Source: Tessaracoccus bendigoensis DSM 12906
GTDB lineage: Bacteria; Actinomycetota; Actinomycetes; Propionibacteriales; Propionibacteriaceae
Direction: 5' to 3'
Length of the DNA: 44,221 nt
Assembly (NCBI RefSeq): GCF_900141915.1
Contig: NZ_FQZG01000029.1
Coordinates: forward strand, 1 to 44,221
Positions 16,634-24,749 of the stretch are shown here, in pieces. The translations under genes and the position numbers were made by a program. The notes under the pieces were generated by a model. That model searched no databases. It was given only the letters and a program-made list of their open reading frames with translations, and was not told the DNA's origin. Every line of letters starts with the position of its first letter. Positions within the stretch are counted from its first letter, which is position 1.

Positions 16634-17713
16634 ATGCGCTACGTAGTCATCATGGCTGGAGGATCCGGAACCCGCCTCTGGCCGCTCTCCAGGCAGGGGC
16701 GGCCCAAGCAGTTGCTCGAACTGTTCGAAGGGCAGTCGCTCCTCCGGCAGGCCTACGACCGGCTGGTCGGCGTGGTGCCCGCGGACAACGTCCTGGTTTG
16801 TACCGGGCGCATGTACGCGGCGGATGTCGCCCGGCAGATCCCGGAGCTGCCATCGGGCAACATCCTCGGTGAGCCGGAAGGCCGTGACTCGCTCAACGCC
16901 GTGGCCTGGTCTGCCGCCGAGTTGGCGCACCGCGACCCTGACGCCGTCGTCGCGATGCTCACCGCTGACCAGGTGATCCGACCGGTCACCGAGTTCCAGC
17001 AGGCCCTCGGCGTGGCCTTCGACGTGGCAGAGACCGTGCCGGGTGCGCTCGTCACGCTGGGGGTCGTGCCCACCGCTGCCCACACCGGCTACGGGTATCT
17101 GCACCGAGGGCAGGAGCTTGACGGTTTCCCGGGCGTGTGCCGCGTCGCCGAGTTCAGGGAGAAGCCGTCGCGTGAGGTGGCGGAGAAATACCTGGCCAGC
17201 GGTGAATACTGGTGGAACGCCGGCATGTTCGTCTGGCGTGCCGCCACGCTCCTCGACCAGCTCGATCGACTCCAGCCGGAGACCGCCGCCACGGTCAGGG
17301 AGATCGCCGCACATCCAGACCAGCTCGACCGCCTGTTCCCGACGCTGAGGAAGATCTCGGTCGACTACGCCGTCATGGAACCGGCCTCCCTCGGGGGCAC
17401 GGGGGCGACGGTGGTCGGGGTCCCGCTCAACGTCGAATGGAAGGACGTCGGGGGGTTCGCCTCGCTCGCCGAGCTTTTCGCCACCGACGTTGATGGGAAC
17501 GTCGTTAACGGCCGGTCGGTCTCGCTGGACTCGTCGGGTTGCCTTCTCGTCAACGAACTCGGACCAGATCACGTGATCGCCACGATCGGGCTGACCGACT
17601 GCCTGGTTGTGGCCACCCCGTCGGCCACCCTCGTGGCCCGGTTGTCCGATTCGGAGCGGGTAAAGGAACTCGTCACGCTCGTGCGGAACCGTGCCGGGGC
17701 AGAGTTCGCCTGA
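16634..17713 (+). CDS. manC: Mannose-1-phosphate guanylyltransferase
   Basis: The 359-aa enzyme makes GDP-mannose from mannose-1-phosphate and GTP. The pyrophosphorylase signature AGGSGTRLWPLSRQGRPKQL is at residues 8-27. EPEGRDSLNAVAWSA, MLTADQVIRPVTEFQQ, EFREKPSREVAEKY, EYWWNAGMFVWRA and VEWKDVGGFASLAE complete the sugar-nucleotide fold. Length fits the monofunctional bacterial type without a fused isomerase domain. It should work with manB in this window to supply GDP-mannose for mannosylated lipids or wall polymers. Leaderless at ATG 16634. Confidence 0.92.
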   Translation: MRYVVIMAGGSGTRLWPLSRQGRPKQLLELFEGQSLLRQAYDRLVGVVPADNVLVCTGRMYAADVARQIPELPSGNILGEPEGRDSLNAVAWSAAELAHRDPDAVVAMLTADQVIRPVTEFQQALGVAFDVAETVPGALVTLGVVPTAAHTGYGYLHRGQELDGFPGVCRVAEFREKPSREVAEKYLASGEYWWNAGMFVWRAATLLDQLDRLQPETAATVREIAAHPDQLDRLFPTLRKISVDYAVMEPASLGGTGATVVGVPLNVEWKDVGGFASLAELFATDVDGNVVNGRSVSLDSSGCLLVNELGPDHVIATIGLTDCLVVATPSATLVARLSDSERVKELVTLVRNRAGAEFA

Positions 17714-17736
17714 GTCGAGTCCTGGCCTGCTCCCAC

Positions 17737-17765
17737 TTGACCGATCAAAATTACTCGTGTGTAAT
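17737..17765 (+). promoter_or_regulatory. Strong whiB promoter with an 18-bp dyad over the -10 box
   Basis: TTGACC (17737-17742), a 17-bp spacer and TGTAAT (17760-17765) form the best -35/-10 pair that I found in the window. A perfect inverted repeat, AATTAC (17749-17754) and GTAATT (17761-17766) with a 6-bp centre, covers the downstream spacer and the -10. It is a candidate operator. The region is conspicuously AT-rich for this genome. Confidence 0.7.
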
Positions 17766-17786
17766 TCTGGACAAGAAGGGGGGGCC

Positions 17787-18041
17787 ATGGACGACGCACT
17801 GCTCGAGTTGTTCGACGATTCGATGTACGCCTGGCAAGCCGATGCCCTCTGCGCCCAGACCGATCCCGAGGCATTCTTCCCGGAGAAGGGTGGTTCCACG
17901 CGCGAAGCCAAGCGCGTGTGCCAGGGTTGCACCGTGCGCACCGAATGCCTCGAGTTCGCCCTCGCGCAGGACGAGCGGTTCGGCATCTGGGGAGGGCTCT
18001 CCGAACGGGAGCGACGCAAGTTGAGGAGCGCCGCCAGCTGA
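17787..18041 (+). CDS. whiB2: WhiB-family iron-sulfur transcriptional regulator (WhiB2/WhmD-like)
   Basis: The 84-aa protein has the four WhiB cysteines C22, C45, C48 and C54 (C-x22-C-x2-C-x5-C) that bind a [4Fe-4S] cluster. It also has the GIWGG turn and a basic C-terminal tail (ERERRKLRSAAS). WhiB proteins bind the principal sigma factor and act at its promoters. Orthologues of the WhiB2/WhmD group control septation. The assignment to WhiB2 rests on the manC and zincin/DUF3499/manB neighbours, which match the mycobacterial locus. ATG 17787 follows AAGGGGGGG. Unlike most of its neighbours it has a real leader (about 15 nt) and a strong regulated-looking promoter. Confidence 0.92.
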   Translation: MDDALLELFDDSMYAWQADALCAQTDPEAFFPEKGGSTREAKRVCQGCTVRTECLEFALAQDERFGIWGGLSERERRKLRSAAS

Positions 18042-18080
18042 AACCCGCTGGTACTGTCGAGGCTCACCATCGGAGGACCA

Positions 18081-21059
18081 TTGACAGACGAACCGCAACA
18101 CGGCCATGAAGCCGATGCACTCTGGGCCTGGATCGAGAAGGAAGCCGACCTTCCGGGCGTAGACGAGATCCGCGCCGGGTCCGTCACCGCCGTCATGGTG
18201 GTCCACAACGCGGAGGAGTGGCTCCCGAGGCAACTCTTGTCACTGGCCCGGCTCGACCCGCGGCCTGGGCGACTCGTAGCCGTCGACACCGGTTCGACGG
18301 ACGACTCCGCGGCCCTGCTGGAGAGGGCCGATCGCGAGGGCGTCGTGGATTCGGTCATCACGCTCGGGGCCGACGCCGGGTTCGCACAGGCGGTCGAGAC
18401 CGCCCTTGAGGGTAGCGAGCCCGAGTGGATCTGGCTGTTGCACGACGACTCTGCCCCGCACCGAGACGCGCTCGCGCACCTCCTGGAAGGGGCCCGGCGC
18501 AGCGACGTCGTCGTGCCGAAACTGCTTGAGCCGAAGCGCCGGAATTATCCGGAGACCATCTCCGAGATCGGACAGGCCATCACCGCCGGAGGAATCCGGG
18601 TGCCGCTCGCAGAGGTCGGCGACATCGATCAGCACCAGAGCGAGTCGCGCGAGGTCCTCGGCGCGTCGACCGCCGGGCTGCTGGTCAGGGGCGCCGTCTG
18701 GCGTGAACTCGGAGGAATCGCGCCCGAGGTGGGGCGACACCGCGACGGCGTCGACCTGGGGTGGCGCGCCAACGCGGTCGGCTACCGCGTCCTCACGTGG
18801 CCGCAGGCGGCCCTCAACCATCTGCGCGCCGGGCACACCGGCCTGAGGCCGGACGATGAGCATCACCACGTATCGGACCGGCTCGGGGCACTGCGGGTCG
18901 CAGGCTCCCGCGGCGCCAGCACCGTCGGGCTCGGGGCGGCGTCGCTGGCACGTGCCGTGGGGTTCCTGTTCGCCAAGTCGCCTTCGCATGCCGCCGCCGA
19001 ACTGAAGGCCTGGCGCGGGTATCGCAGGAGCCCTGCCCTGACGGCGGCGCTTGCAGCCCGCCTGCCTGTGGACGACCAGACCCCGGAAGATCTGCTGCCC
19101 AGCCGCTTCTGGCCGCTACGCAACGCCGTCGATTCCTTCGGTGCCGGGCTCTCGGAGCGGTACCGGTCGCTGACGGAGGCGCCTGCCGAGACCTCGATCG
19201 ACGAACTGACCAGCGACGACTTCGCGGCGCCCAGCCTGCGCACCAGGTTCCTGTCGCCTTCGACCCTGCTCGTGCTCGTGCTGCTGGTGACCGCGGCGAT
19301 CGCGGCGCGCACCCTCCTGGGAGGTGGCCCGGTTTCGGGTGGAGGGCTCTTGACCGCCCCGACCTCGCTGGGCGAGGCCTGGCAGGGCTACCTCGAAGGC
19401 GATGCGCCGTGGCTCGGCCTCGCGGCGGTTTCGTCCTTGGCCGGGTTCGGCAGCCCAGGCTGGTTCACGTTCCTCGCGGTGGTTCTGACGCCGCTGCTCG
19501 CGGGACTTTCGGCGCTCGCGTTGCTGAGGCGATTGGGGTTCGCGTCGCCGATCGCCTGCGCCGCAAGCGCCGCCTGGGCGGGAGGCACCGTTCTGCTCGG
19601 GCTGGTCACCGCCGGTGATGTGACCGGGATGGTGCTGGCCGTCGCCGGGCCACTACTGGTGCGTGCCGTACACGCCGTGGTGGTCAACGAGACGACCGGG
19701 GCGGAGCGGCTCCGGGCCCCGGCTGGGGCGGCGTTCTGGCTCATCGTCGTGTCGGCGGTCTGGCCGTTCGCTCTACCTGCGGCCACCATCGTGGGTGTGG
19801 TTTGGGCGCTCCGGGAACGGGCAAGGCGCATGGAGGTCGCCGTCCTCCTCGCTCCAGCCTGGCTGTTCCTCGCCCCGTGGCTGCCGACCCTCGCGCGCTA
19901 TCCGGGGCGGATGCTGACGGGCGTGGACCCGTTGGCGTGGACCGACTACCCGCCGGCTTCCTATGCGCTGGTGGTCGGACGGATCCTGCCTTCGGGTCTC
20001 CCGGTGTGGGCAAACGTCGTCTTCTTCGCAGCGCTGGGGTTGGCCGCGGTCGTCGCCATGGCGAAGCTGCCGCGCAAGGCCTGGCTCGTGTCTCTGGCCT
20101 GGCTCGGGGCACCGCTCGTCATCGGCACCGCCTTGTCGCGGCTCACCGTCTCCGTCGATGGCGGCGTGGTGCGTCCGCTGCTCTCACCGTGGGCGCTGCT
20201 CGTGCTGGCCGCGTTGCTGCTGCCGGTGCTGTGGAGCCAGCGTGAGCCGGGCCGCCACAAGCTGGCCGGCCCGGTGGCCCTCGCCTTGAGTGGGGCGCTC
20301 GCCGTGGGGGTCTGGATGGTCGTCGGCTTCGCTGGGCCGGTCCGCTCGGTCACCTCGGTGCTGCCCGGGTACGTGCGAGACGTCATCTCCTCGACCCGCG
20401 ATTCCCGAGTTCTGGCGCTGGAGATCTCAGACGATGCCAGTGTCGCCTGGAACGTGATCGATTCCCGCCAGCCGCAGTGGGGGACTGGGGAACGCAACCC
20501 GATCGGATCCTTCAGCGCACAGTTCAACGCGTTGGCCTACTCGATCGCCGCAGGCGACCCGCCCGATGATCTGGCGGAAAGGTTCCGCATCATGGGCGTC
20601 TCGCACCTGTACGTCGGTGGCGTCGACTCGAGCTTGAGGGCGACGCTCGACAACCTTGAGTCGATGATCAGCAATCCCGCCGACGACCGTTCTGTGGTCT
20701 GGACGGTCAGCGGGCTCGTCTCCAGAGTGTCGATCGATGCGGAGGAACCGTTCATCGTCGACGCTAAGGTGCCGCCCGGCGCACCCGAGAGGATGCTCTA
20801 CCTGGCTGAATCCGGTGCGGCGGACTGGACGGCGAGCGTGGACTCCGAGACGTTGCCCCGCGCCGGTGACACCGAACGTGCACTGATCGATGATTCGGTG
20901 GTCACGTTCGGGCCGTTGCCCGCGGACGGCGGCACACTCGAGATCCACCCCGAGCGCCACATCTGGCGGGCGCTGCTCCATCTCGTCGTCATGCTCGGGT
21001 TGCTGCTGATGGCCGCGCCAACCCTCGGTGGCGCCACACAGGCGAGGAGGGGGCAGTGA
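18081..21059 (+). CDS. GT2 glycosyltransferase fused to a large multi-pass membrane domain
   Basis: The 992-aa protein has an N-terminal GT2 domain: VTAVMVVHNAEEWLPRQLLS, VAVDTGSTDDSAALLERADR, the acidic site WIWLLHDDSAPHRDAL, and DGVDLGWRANAVGYRVLTWP. It is followed by about 11 to 12 hydrophobic helices from residue 395 to 760, an extracytoplasmic domain (residues 770-960) and a last helix near the C-terminus. The layout suggests a polymer-building glycosyltransferase with a transport or GT-C-like membrane half. The acceptor is unknown. The start is TTG 18081, which follows GGAGGA. It overlaps the DUF5719 gene by 4 bp, so these two are coupled and perhaps form a complex. Similar large GT2-membrane fusions sit next to whiB2 in other actinobacteria, as far as I recall. 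Confidence 0.85.
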   Translation: MTDEPQHGHEADALWAWIEKEADLPGVDEIRAGSVTAVMVVHNAEEWLPRQLLSLARLDPRPGRLVAVDTGSTDDSAALLERADREGVVDSVITLGADAGFAQAVETALEGSEPEWIWLLHDDSAPHRDALAHLLEGARRSDVVVPKLLEPKRRNYPETISEIGQAITAGGIRVPLAEVGDIDQHQSESREVLGASTAGLLVRGAVWRELGGIAPEVGRHRDGVDLGWRANAVGYRVLTWPQAALNHLRAGHTGLRPDDEHHHVSDRLGALRVAGSRGASTVGLGAASLARAVGFLFAKSPSHAAAELKAWRGYRRSPALTAALAARLPVDDQTPEDLLPSRFWPLRNAVDSFGAGLSERYRSLTEAPAETSIDELTSDDFAAPSLRTRFLSPSTLLVLVLLVTAAIAARTLLGGGPVSGGGLLTAPTSLGEAWQGYLEGDAPWLGLAAVSSLAGFGSPGWFTFLAVVLTPLLAGLSALALLRRLGFASPIACAASAAWAGGTVLLGLVTAGDVTGMVLAVAGPLLVRAVHAVVVNETTGAERLRAPAGAAFWLIVVSAVWPFALPAATIVGVVWALRERARRMEVAVLLAPAWLFLAPWLPTLARYPGRMLTGVDPLAWTDYPPASYALVVGRILPSGLPVWANVVFFAALGLAAVVAMAKLPRKAWLVSLAWLGAPLVIGTALSRLTVSVDGGVVRPLLSPWALLVLAALLLPVLWSQREPGRHKLAGPVALALSGALAVGVWMVVGFAGPVRSVTSVLPGYVRDVISSTRDSRVLALEISDDASVAWNVIDSRQPQWGTGERNPIGSFSAQFNALAYSIAAGDPPDDLAERFRIMGVSHLYVGGVDSSLRATLDNLESMISNPADDRSVVWTVSGLVSRVSIDAEEPFIVDAKVPPGAPERMLYLAESGAADWTASVDSETLPRAGDTERALIDDSVVTFGPLPADGGTLEIHPERHIWRALLHLVVMLGLLLMAAPTLGGATQARRGQ

Positions 21060-22291
21060 TGCTTCGAAGGCTCGCGCTGTCGTTGACGTCGGTGGTGCTC
21101 GTGGTCGGCCTCGCCGTTGGGCTCTCGCTGATCAGCCCCCTGCGACGACCCCCGGCACAGACCGTGTCGTTGATCCACGCCACCAGGCTCACCTGCCTGA
21201 CCGCGGGACGGGCACTCGTTCTCGGCGATGCCCCGATTTCGGCGACCCCGCTGGGTGAGCGGACCTCGCCGTCGGCCGACGGCCCCATCGATGAGGAGTT
21301 CACCGGACCAACCGTGCTGGTCTCGAACGATCTCATCGTGGGAGGGGTCCTCTCATCGGATCCGAACGGCTACACGCCGTGCGTGACCGCGCTCCCCACC
21401 GGTGTGCTCCAGGTGCTCGACCCGGCCAGCACCGAACTCGTGCTGGTCAACACCGATGCCAATGAGGCGGTGGTCGACCTGACTCTTCTGGGTTCCGACG
21501 GCGAGATCTCGGCGGTTGGTGGGCGCGGTATCGCGATCGCTCCCGGCGTAAGCCGGACGGTCGCCTTGTCGGTGCTCGCCCCGCAAGGGCCGGTCGGAGT
21601 CCTTTACAACACCAGCGCCGGGCGTGTCTCCGCACTCGTCCGACAGGTTGAGGGACGCAGCGCCCCCGACACGCTGGCAGGCACCCCTGCCGAATCCCAG
21701 GTCATCGGGGGTATCCCGGCCGACGCCCAGAGCGCCCAACTGGTCCTCAGTAACCCGTCAGAGAACCGGGTTGCGGTGACCGTCGCGGCCCTCGGCGCCA
21801 CCTCGACCTACGAGCCGGCCCCGGCCGCGGACCTCAGTGTCGACCCGCTCAGCACCGTCGTCGTCGACCTCGGTTCCTCCCTTGGCGCTGAGGCGAGCGC
21901 CCTGAGGATCTCCTCTGCGGGAGCTGTCGGGGCGTCGGTGCTGTTCGGTGACCAGGGGTCCCAGGCCAGTATCAGGGCGACAGATCCGGGCAGACGGCTC
22001 GGGGTGCTGGCCGCCGACGCAGGCTCGGTCCTGGTCACCAATCCCGGGGTCGAACCCGTCACCGCGGACATCGTCGCAGGGGGGAGCCTCACCACCGTGG
22101 AGCTCCAGCCCGGCACGACGACCGCCGTCCCGGTAACGGCCACCGAGGTCGGCCCCATTCGGATCGAAGCGGACGGGCCCGTCCTCGCGGTGGCACGCTC
22201 GCAAGACGGGGCCTTGTCGTATCCGCTGTCCCCAACCGAGGATGCCGAGGCGAACGCGGGGGTGGTCCAGGCGGACCCGGGCCTGCGCTGA
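21056..22291 (+). CDS. DUF5719 exported protein
   Basis: The 411-aa protein has an N-terminal signal or anchor helix (about residues 5-27, RLALSLTSVVLVVGLAVGL). The long extracytoplasmic part is made of repeated beta-strand modules, such as STELVLVNTDANEAVVDLTL, SAQLVLSNPSENRVAVTVAA and GSVLVTNPGVEPVTADIVAG. All share an x-L-V-x-N-P/T-x3-x-V pattern, consistent with three or more immunoglobulin-like repeats. There are only two Cys (Cys47 and Cys109, approximately). The function is unknown; tight coupling to the glycosyltransferase suggests a role in polymer export or assembly. The start is GTG 21056, overlapping the previous stop, with ATG 21059 immediately after it as an alternative. Confidence 0.8.
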   Translation: MMLRRLALSLTSVVLVVGLAVGLSLISPLRRPPAQTVSLIHATRLTCLTAGRALVLGDAPISATPLGERTSPSADGPIDEEFTGPTVLVSNDLIVGGVLSSDPNGYTPCVTALPTGVLQVLDPASTELVLVNTDANEAVVDLTLLGSDGEISAVGGRGIAIAPGVSRTVALSVLAPQGPVGVLYNTSAGRVSALVRQVEGRSAPDTLAGTPAESQVIGGIPADAQSAQLVLSNPSENRVAVTVAALGATSTYEPAPAADLSVDPLSTVVVDLGSSLGAEASALRISSAGAVGASVLFGDQGSQASIRATDPGRRLGVLAADAGSVLVTNPGVEPVTADIVAGGSLTTVELQPGTTTAVPVTATEVGPIRIEADGPVLAVARSQDGALSYPLSPTEDAEANAGVVQADPGLR

Positions 22292-22299
22292 CGCCCCGT

Positions 22300-22728
22300 T
22301 CAGTCCCAGTCCGGCTCGCCGCCGAGTTCCTCCATGGTGCGCCCCGTGATCGCGCTCAACTGCTCGACGATGGTCTGGTGAACCAGATCCCGCAGCTGCG
22401 AACGTGACCCGGAGCGGTGTTCCAGGGGCCGTTCGAACAGCACGATCTGGGTCTTGTGGCCCTTGCCGGGTTCAAGGGCGGCCGACAGCGGCACACGGTC
22501 ACCAGACCAGGCAACGTTGAGATTCGGCACCTCCTCGACCCCGATGATGACGTCGCGCAGCGCGTCAGGCGCGACGGCGGCGATGTCGGCCATCGCGGAG
22601 GTGACACAGTCGCTGAAGAACGCGACCCTGGAAGGGCGGGCCAGTGGCACCGGGCGTTGGGTCAGTGGGTTCGGCGAGGCCAGCGGCCCACGGATCCCGC
22701 GGCCGTGTCGATCTCGTCTGCGTGGCAT
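22300..22728 (-). CDS. Zincin-like metallopeptidase-family protein with a degenerate motif
   Basis: The 142-aa protein has a basic, disordered N-terminus (MPRRRDRHGRGIRGPL) and then the minimal zincin-like fold (Zincin_1/DUF1025 group): FFSDCVTSAMADIAAVAPDA, DVIIGVEEVPNL, KTQIVLFERPLEHRSGSRSQ. The position of the HExxH active site reads LVHQTIVEQL, so the Glu is Gln and the second His is absent. Peptidase activity is therefore doubtful. In mycobacteria the homologue (Rv3259) lies at the same place beside DUF3499, as I recall. The start is ATG 22728, placed by TAAAGT 7 nt upstream; the longer upstream frame runs antisense to DUF3499. Confidence 0.78.
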   Translation of the reverse strand: MPRRRDRHGRGIRGPLASPNPLTQRPVPLARPSRVAFFSDCVTSAMADIAAVAPDALRDVIIGVEEVPNLNVAWSGDRVPLSAALEPGKGHKTQIVLFERPLEHRSGSRSQLRDLVHQTIVEQLSAITGRTMEELGGEPDWD

Positions 22729-22735
22729 ACCGGCC

Positions 22736-22758
22736 ACTTTAGCCCGGGGGAGTAGATT
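22736..22758. promoter_or_regulatory. Overlapping divergent promoters of the zincin-like and DUF3499 genes
   Basis: TAAAGT on the minus strand (22736-22741) ends 7 nt before its ATG, and TAGATT on the plus strand (22753-22758) ends 6 nt before the GTG at 22765. The -10 boxes are only 11 bp apart, so the two promoters cannot be occupied together. Confidence 0.6.
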
Positions 22759-22764
22759 GGCGCC

Positions 22765-23130
22765 GTGCGCTCCTGTTCCCGTACCGGCTGCTCCGCACCC
22801 GCGGTGGCGACGATGACCTATGTGTACGCGGATTCGACCGCCGTCCTCGGCCCGCTGTCCCATACGCCGGAGCCCGGCGCCTACGATCTGTGTACCCTGC
22901 ACGCCGAGCGCACCAGCACCCCGAAGGGGTGGGAGATCATCCGGCTCCCCCTGGACGGTGTCGTCAAGCCGCCGGCCGCCCCGTCCGATGACCTGATGGC
23001 GTTGGCCGACGCGGTGCGTGTCATCGGCATGCGCGAGGACGATCCGGCGCTGCGCCCCTCGCCGGGCTACACGGAACCGGCCCTGCCCGGGCGGGGCGGG
23101 CACCTGAGGCTTGTGCCGACGGCGGAGTGA
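22765..23130 (+). CDS. DUF3499 family protein
   Basis: The 121-aa protein starts MRSCSRTGCSAPA and carries C4-x4-C9 and C43-x2-H46 (YDLCTLHAERT), a likely structural zinc site. The rest includes WEIIRLPLDG and LMALADAVRVIG. The family is confined to actinobacteria and has no established function; an RNA- or ribosome-linked role would be guesswork. GTG 22765 is a leaderless start. The manB promoter overlaps its stop region. Confidence 0.88.
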   Translation: MRSCSRTGCSAPAVATMTYVYADSTAVLGPLSHTPEPGAYDLCTLHAERTSTPKGWEIIRLPLDGVVKPPAAPSDDLMALADAVRVIGMREDDPALRPSPGYTEPALPGRGGHLRLVPTAE

Positions 23131-23139
23131 CTCTGCCGG

Positions 23140-23145
23140 TAAGGT
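23140..23145 (+). promoter_or_regulatory. -10 box TAAGGT of manB
   Basis: TAAGGT ends 7 nt before GTG 23153 and lies 10 bp after the DUF3499 stop, so manB can be transcribed independently. Confidence 0.5.
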
Positions 23146-23152
23146 TTGGCCC

Positions 23153-24499
23153 GTGCTCGAGCCCCAGATCTTCAAAGCCAATGACATCCGTGGTGTGGTC
23201 GACGGTGACCATCCGGAATGGGATCTCGAAGGGGCGCGCTCGCTCGGGGCGGCCTACGTCGACCTGGTGAACCCTGAAGAGTTCGTGCTCGCGCGGGACA
23301 TGCGCGGCCTCGGCCGTGAGCTCTCGCTCGCGTTCGCGGACGGGGCACGGCGGGCTGGGGCCTCGGTCATAGATATCGATCTGGCCTCCACGGACGAGCT
23401 CTGGTTCGCCTCCGGCTGGCTCCGGATCCCCGGTGTGCAGTTCACGGCCAGCCATAACCCGGCCAACTACAACGGGATCAAGTTCTGCCTGGCCGGCGCC
23501 CTGCCCGTCCCGGCTGACTTCATGACCCGGCTGCGGGACAGGGCGGCACAGGTCGTCATCGGCGCCGAGGCGACCGGTGGGTACCGGAGCCTTGACGCGC
23601 TGGGTCCGTACGCGGCCCGGTTGGGTGAACTGGTCCCGCCCCGGGAGGGGCGCCGGCTCAAGGTCGTCGTCGACGCCGGAAACGGGATGGCCGGGCACAC
23701 CGCCCAAGCCGTGCTCGGAAACAGGAACCTCGACATGGTGGGCCTGTACCTCGACCTGGACGGCACGTTCCCCAACCACCCCGCAAACCCGCTTGAACCG
23801 CAGAATCTTGTCGACGCGCAGGCCGCGGTGCGCGAGCACGGGGCCGACCTCGCCCTGGTGTTCGACGGCGACGCCGACCGCTGCTTCATCGTCGATGAGC
23901 GGGGCGAGGTGGTCGATCCGTCGGTCATCACCGCGATGATCGCCGTCGCCGAACTCGACAGGCACCCGGGGGCCACGATCGTGACCAACACCATCACATC
24001 GCAGTGCGTCGCCGAGGCGGTGGAGGCTCACGGCGGCAAGGTGGTCGTCTCGCCGGTGGGCCATACCTACGTGAAGGCGATCATGGCCGAGACCGGCGCG
24101 GTGTTCGGAGGGGAACACTCGGCCCACTACTACTTCCGCGAGTTCTGGTCCGCCGACACCGGCATGCTCGCCGCGCTACACGTCCTCGAGCTGCTGCGGG
24201 CCTCCACCCGGCCGCTCTCGCAGCTCGCGGCCGTTCACGACACCTACGCGCGCTCCGGCGAGATCAACTCGACGGTGGCCGACCCGGAGGCGTGCATGGA
24301 CAAGGTGGCCGCCGCGTACCGCGGCCGCGGCGAGGTCAGCCGAGGTGACGGGCTCACCGTCGGCAACCCCCAACTCAGGTGGTGGCTAAACCTGAGGCCG
24401 TCCAACACCGAGCCCCTGCTCAGGCTCAACGTGGAGGCGCCCGATCAGGCGACCATGGTCGCCCTACGCGACGAGGTGCTGAGCCTGGTGCGTGGGTGA
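23153..24499 (+). CDS. manB: Phosphomannomutase/phosphoglucomutase
   Basis: The 448-aa alpha-D-phosphohexomutase interconverts mannose-6-phosphate and mannose-1-phosphate. All four loops are visible: the phosphoserine loop TASHNPANYNG (Ser100), the metal loop DGDADR (238-243), the sugar-binding GGEHSAHYYF (319-328) and the phosphate loop RPSNTEPLLRLNVEA near the C-terminus. GTG 23153 is the start from the promoter and the LEPQIFKANDIRGVV family N-terminus. Its product feeds manC. An isomerase-like SIS protein lies two genes downstream. Confidence 0.94.
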   Translation: MLEPQIFKANDIRGVVDGDHPEWDLEGARSLGAAYVDLVNPEEFVLARDMRGLGRELSLAFADGARRAGASVIDIDLASTDELWFASGWLRIPGVQFTASHNPANYNGIKFCLAGALPVPADFMTRLRDRAAQVVIGAEATGGYRSLDALGPYAARLGELVPPREGRRLKVVVDAGNGMAGHTAQAVLGNRNLDMVGLYLDLDGTFPNHPANPLEPQNLVDAQAAVREHGADLALVFDGDADRCFIVDERGEVVDPSVITAMIAVAELDRHPGATIVTNTITSQCVAEAVEAHGGKVVVSPVGHTYVKAIMAETGAVFGGEHSAHYYFREFWSADTGMLAALHVLELLRASTRPLSQLAAVHDTYARSGEINSTVADPEACMDKVAAAYRGRGEVSRGDGLTVGNPQLRWWLNLRPSNTEPLLRLNVEAPDQATMVALRDEVLSLVRG

Positions 24500-24557
24500 C
24501 GGGCCTTTTCCGAGGCGATAGGCTCTGAACCGAGCCCACAGATTCAGGAGTAGACAC

Positions 24558-24749
24558 ATGTCGGAAGATCAGATGACGCTGTCGCCGGAGTTCCTGGCGA
24601 TCGCGGCCTGCCCCGCATGCCACGCGAAGTTCGCGGTGGATTACGACGAGCATGAACTGGTCTGCACGAACCAGGCCTGCGGTCTCGCATACCCGGTCCG
24701 CGACCAGATCCCGGTGCTGCTGATCGACCAGGCCCGTAGCACGCTGTGA
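24558..24749 (+). CDS. Trm112-family small zinc protein
   Basis: The 63-aa protein has two CxxC-type knuckles (C18-P-A-C21 and C36-x4-C41-G) and ends YPVRDQIPVLLIDQA, the standard Trm112/YcaR pattern. Eukaryotic Trm112 activates methyltransferases; the bacterial role is unclear. ATG 24558 follows AGGAG 8 nt upstream. A TAGGCT (24519-24524) could be its -10. Its last codons overlap the SIS gene by 4 bp, so the two are coupled. Confidence 0.9.
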   Translation: MSEDQMTLSPEFLAIAACPACHAKFAVDYDEHELVCTNQACGLAYPVRDQIPVLLIDQARSTL

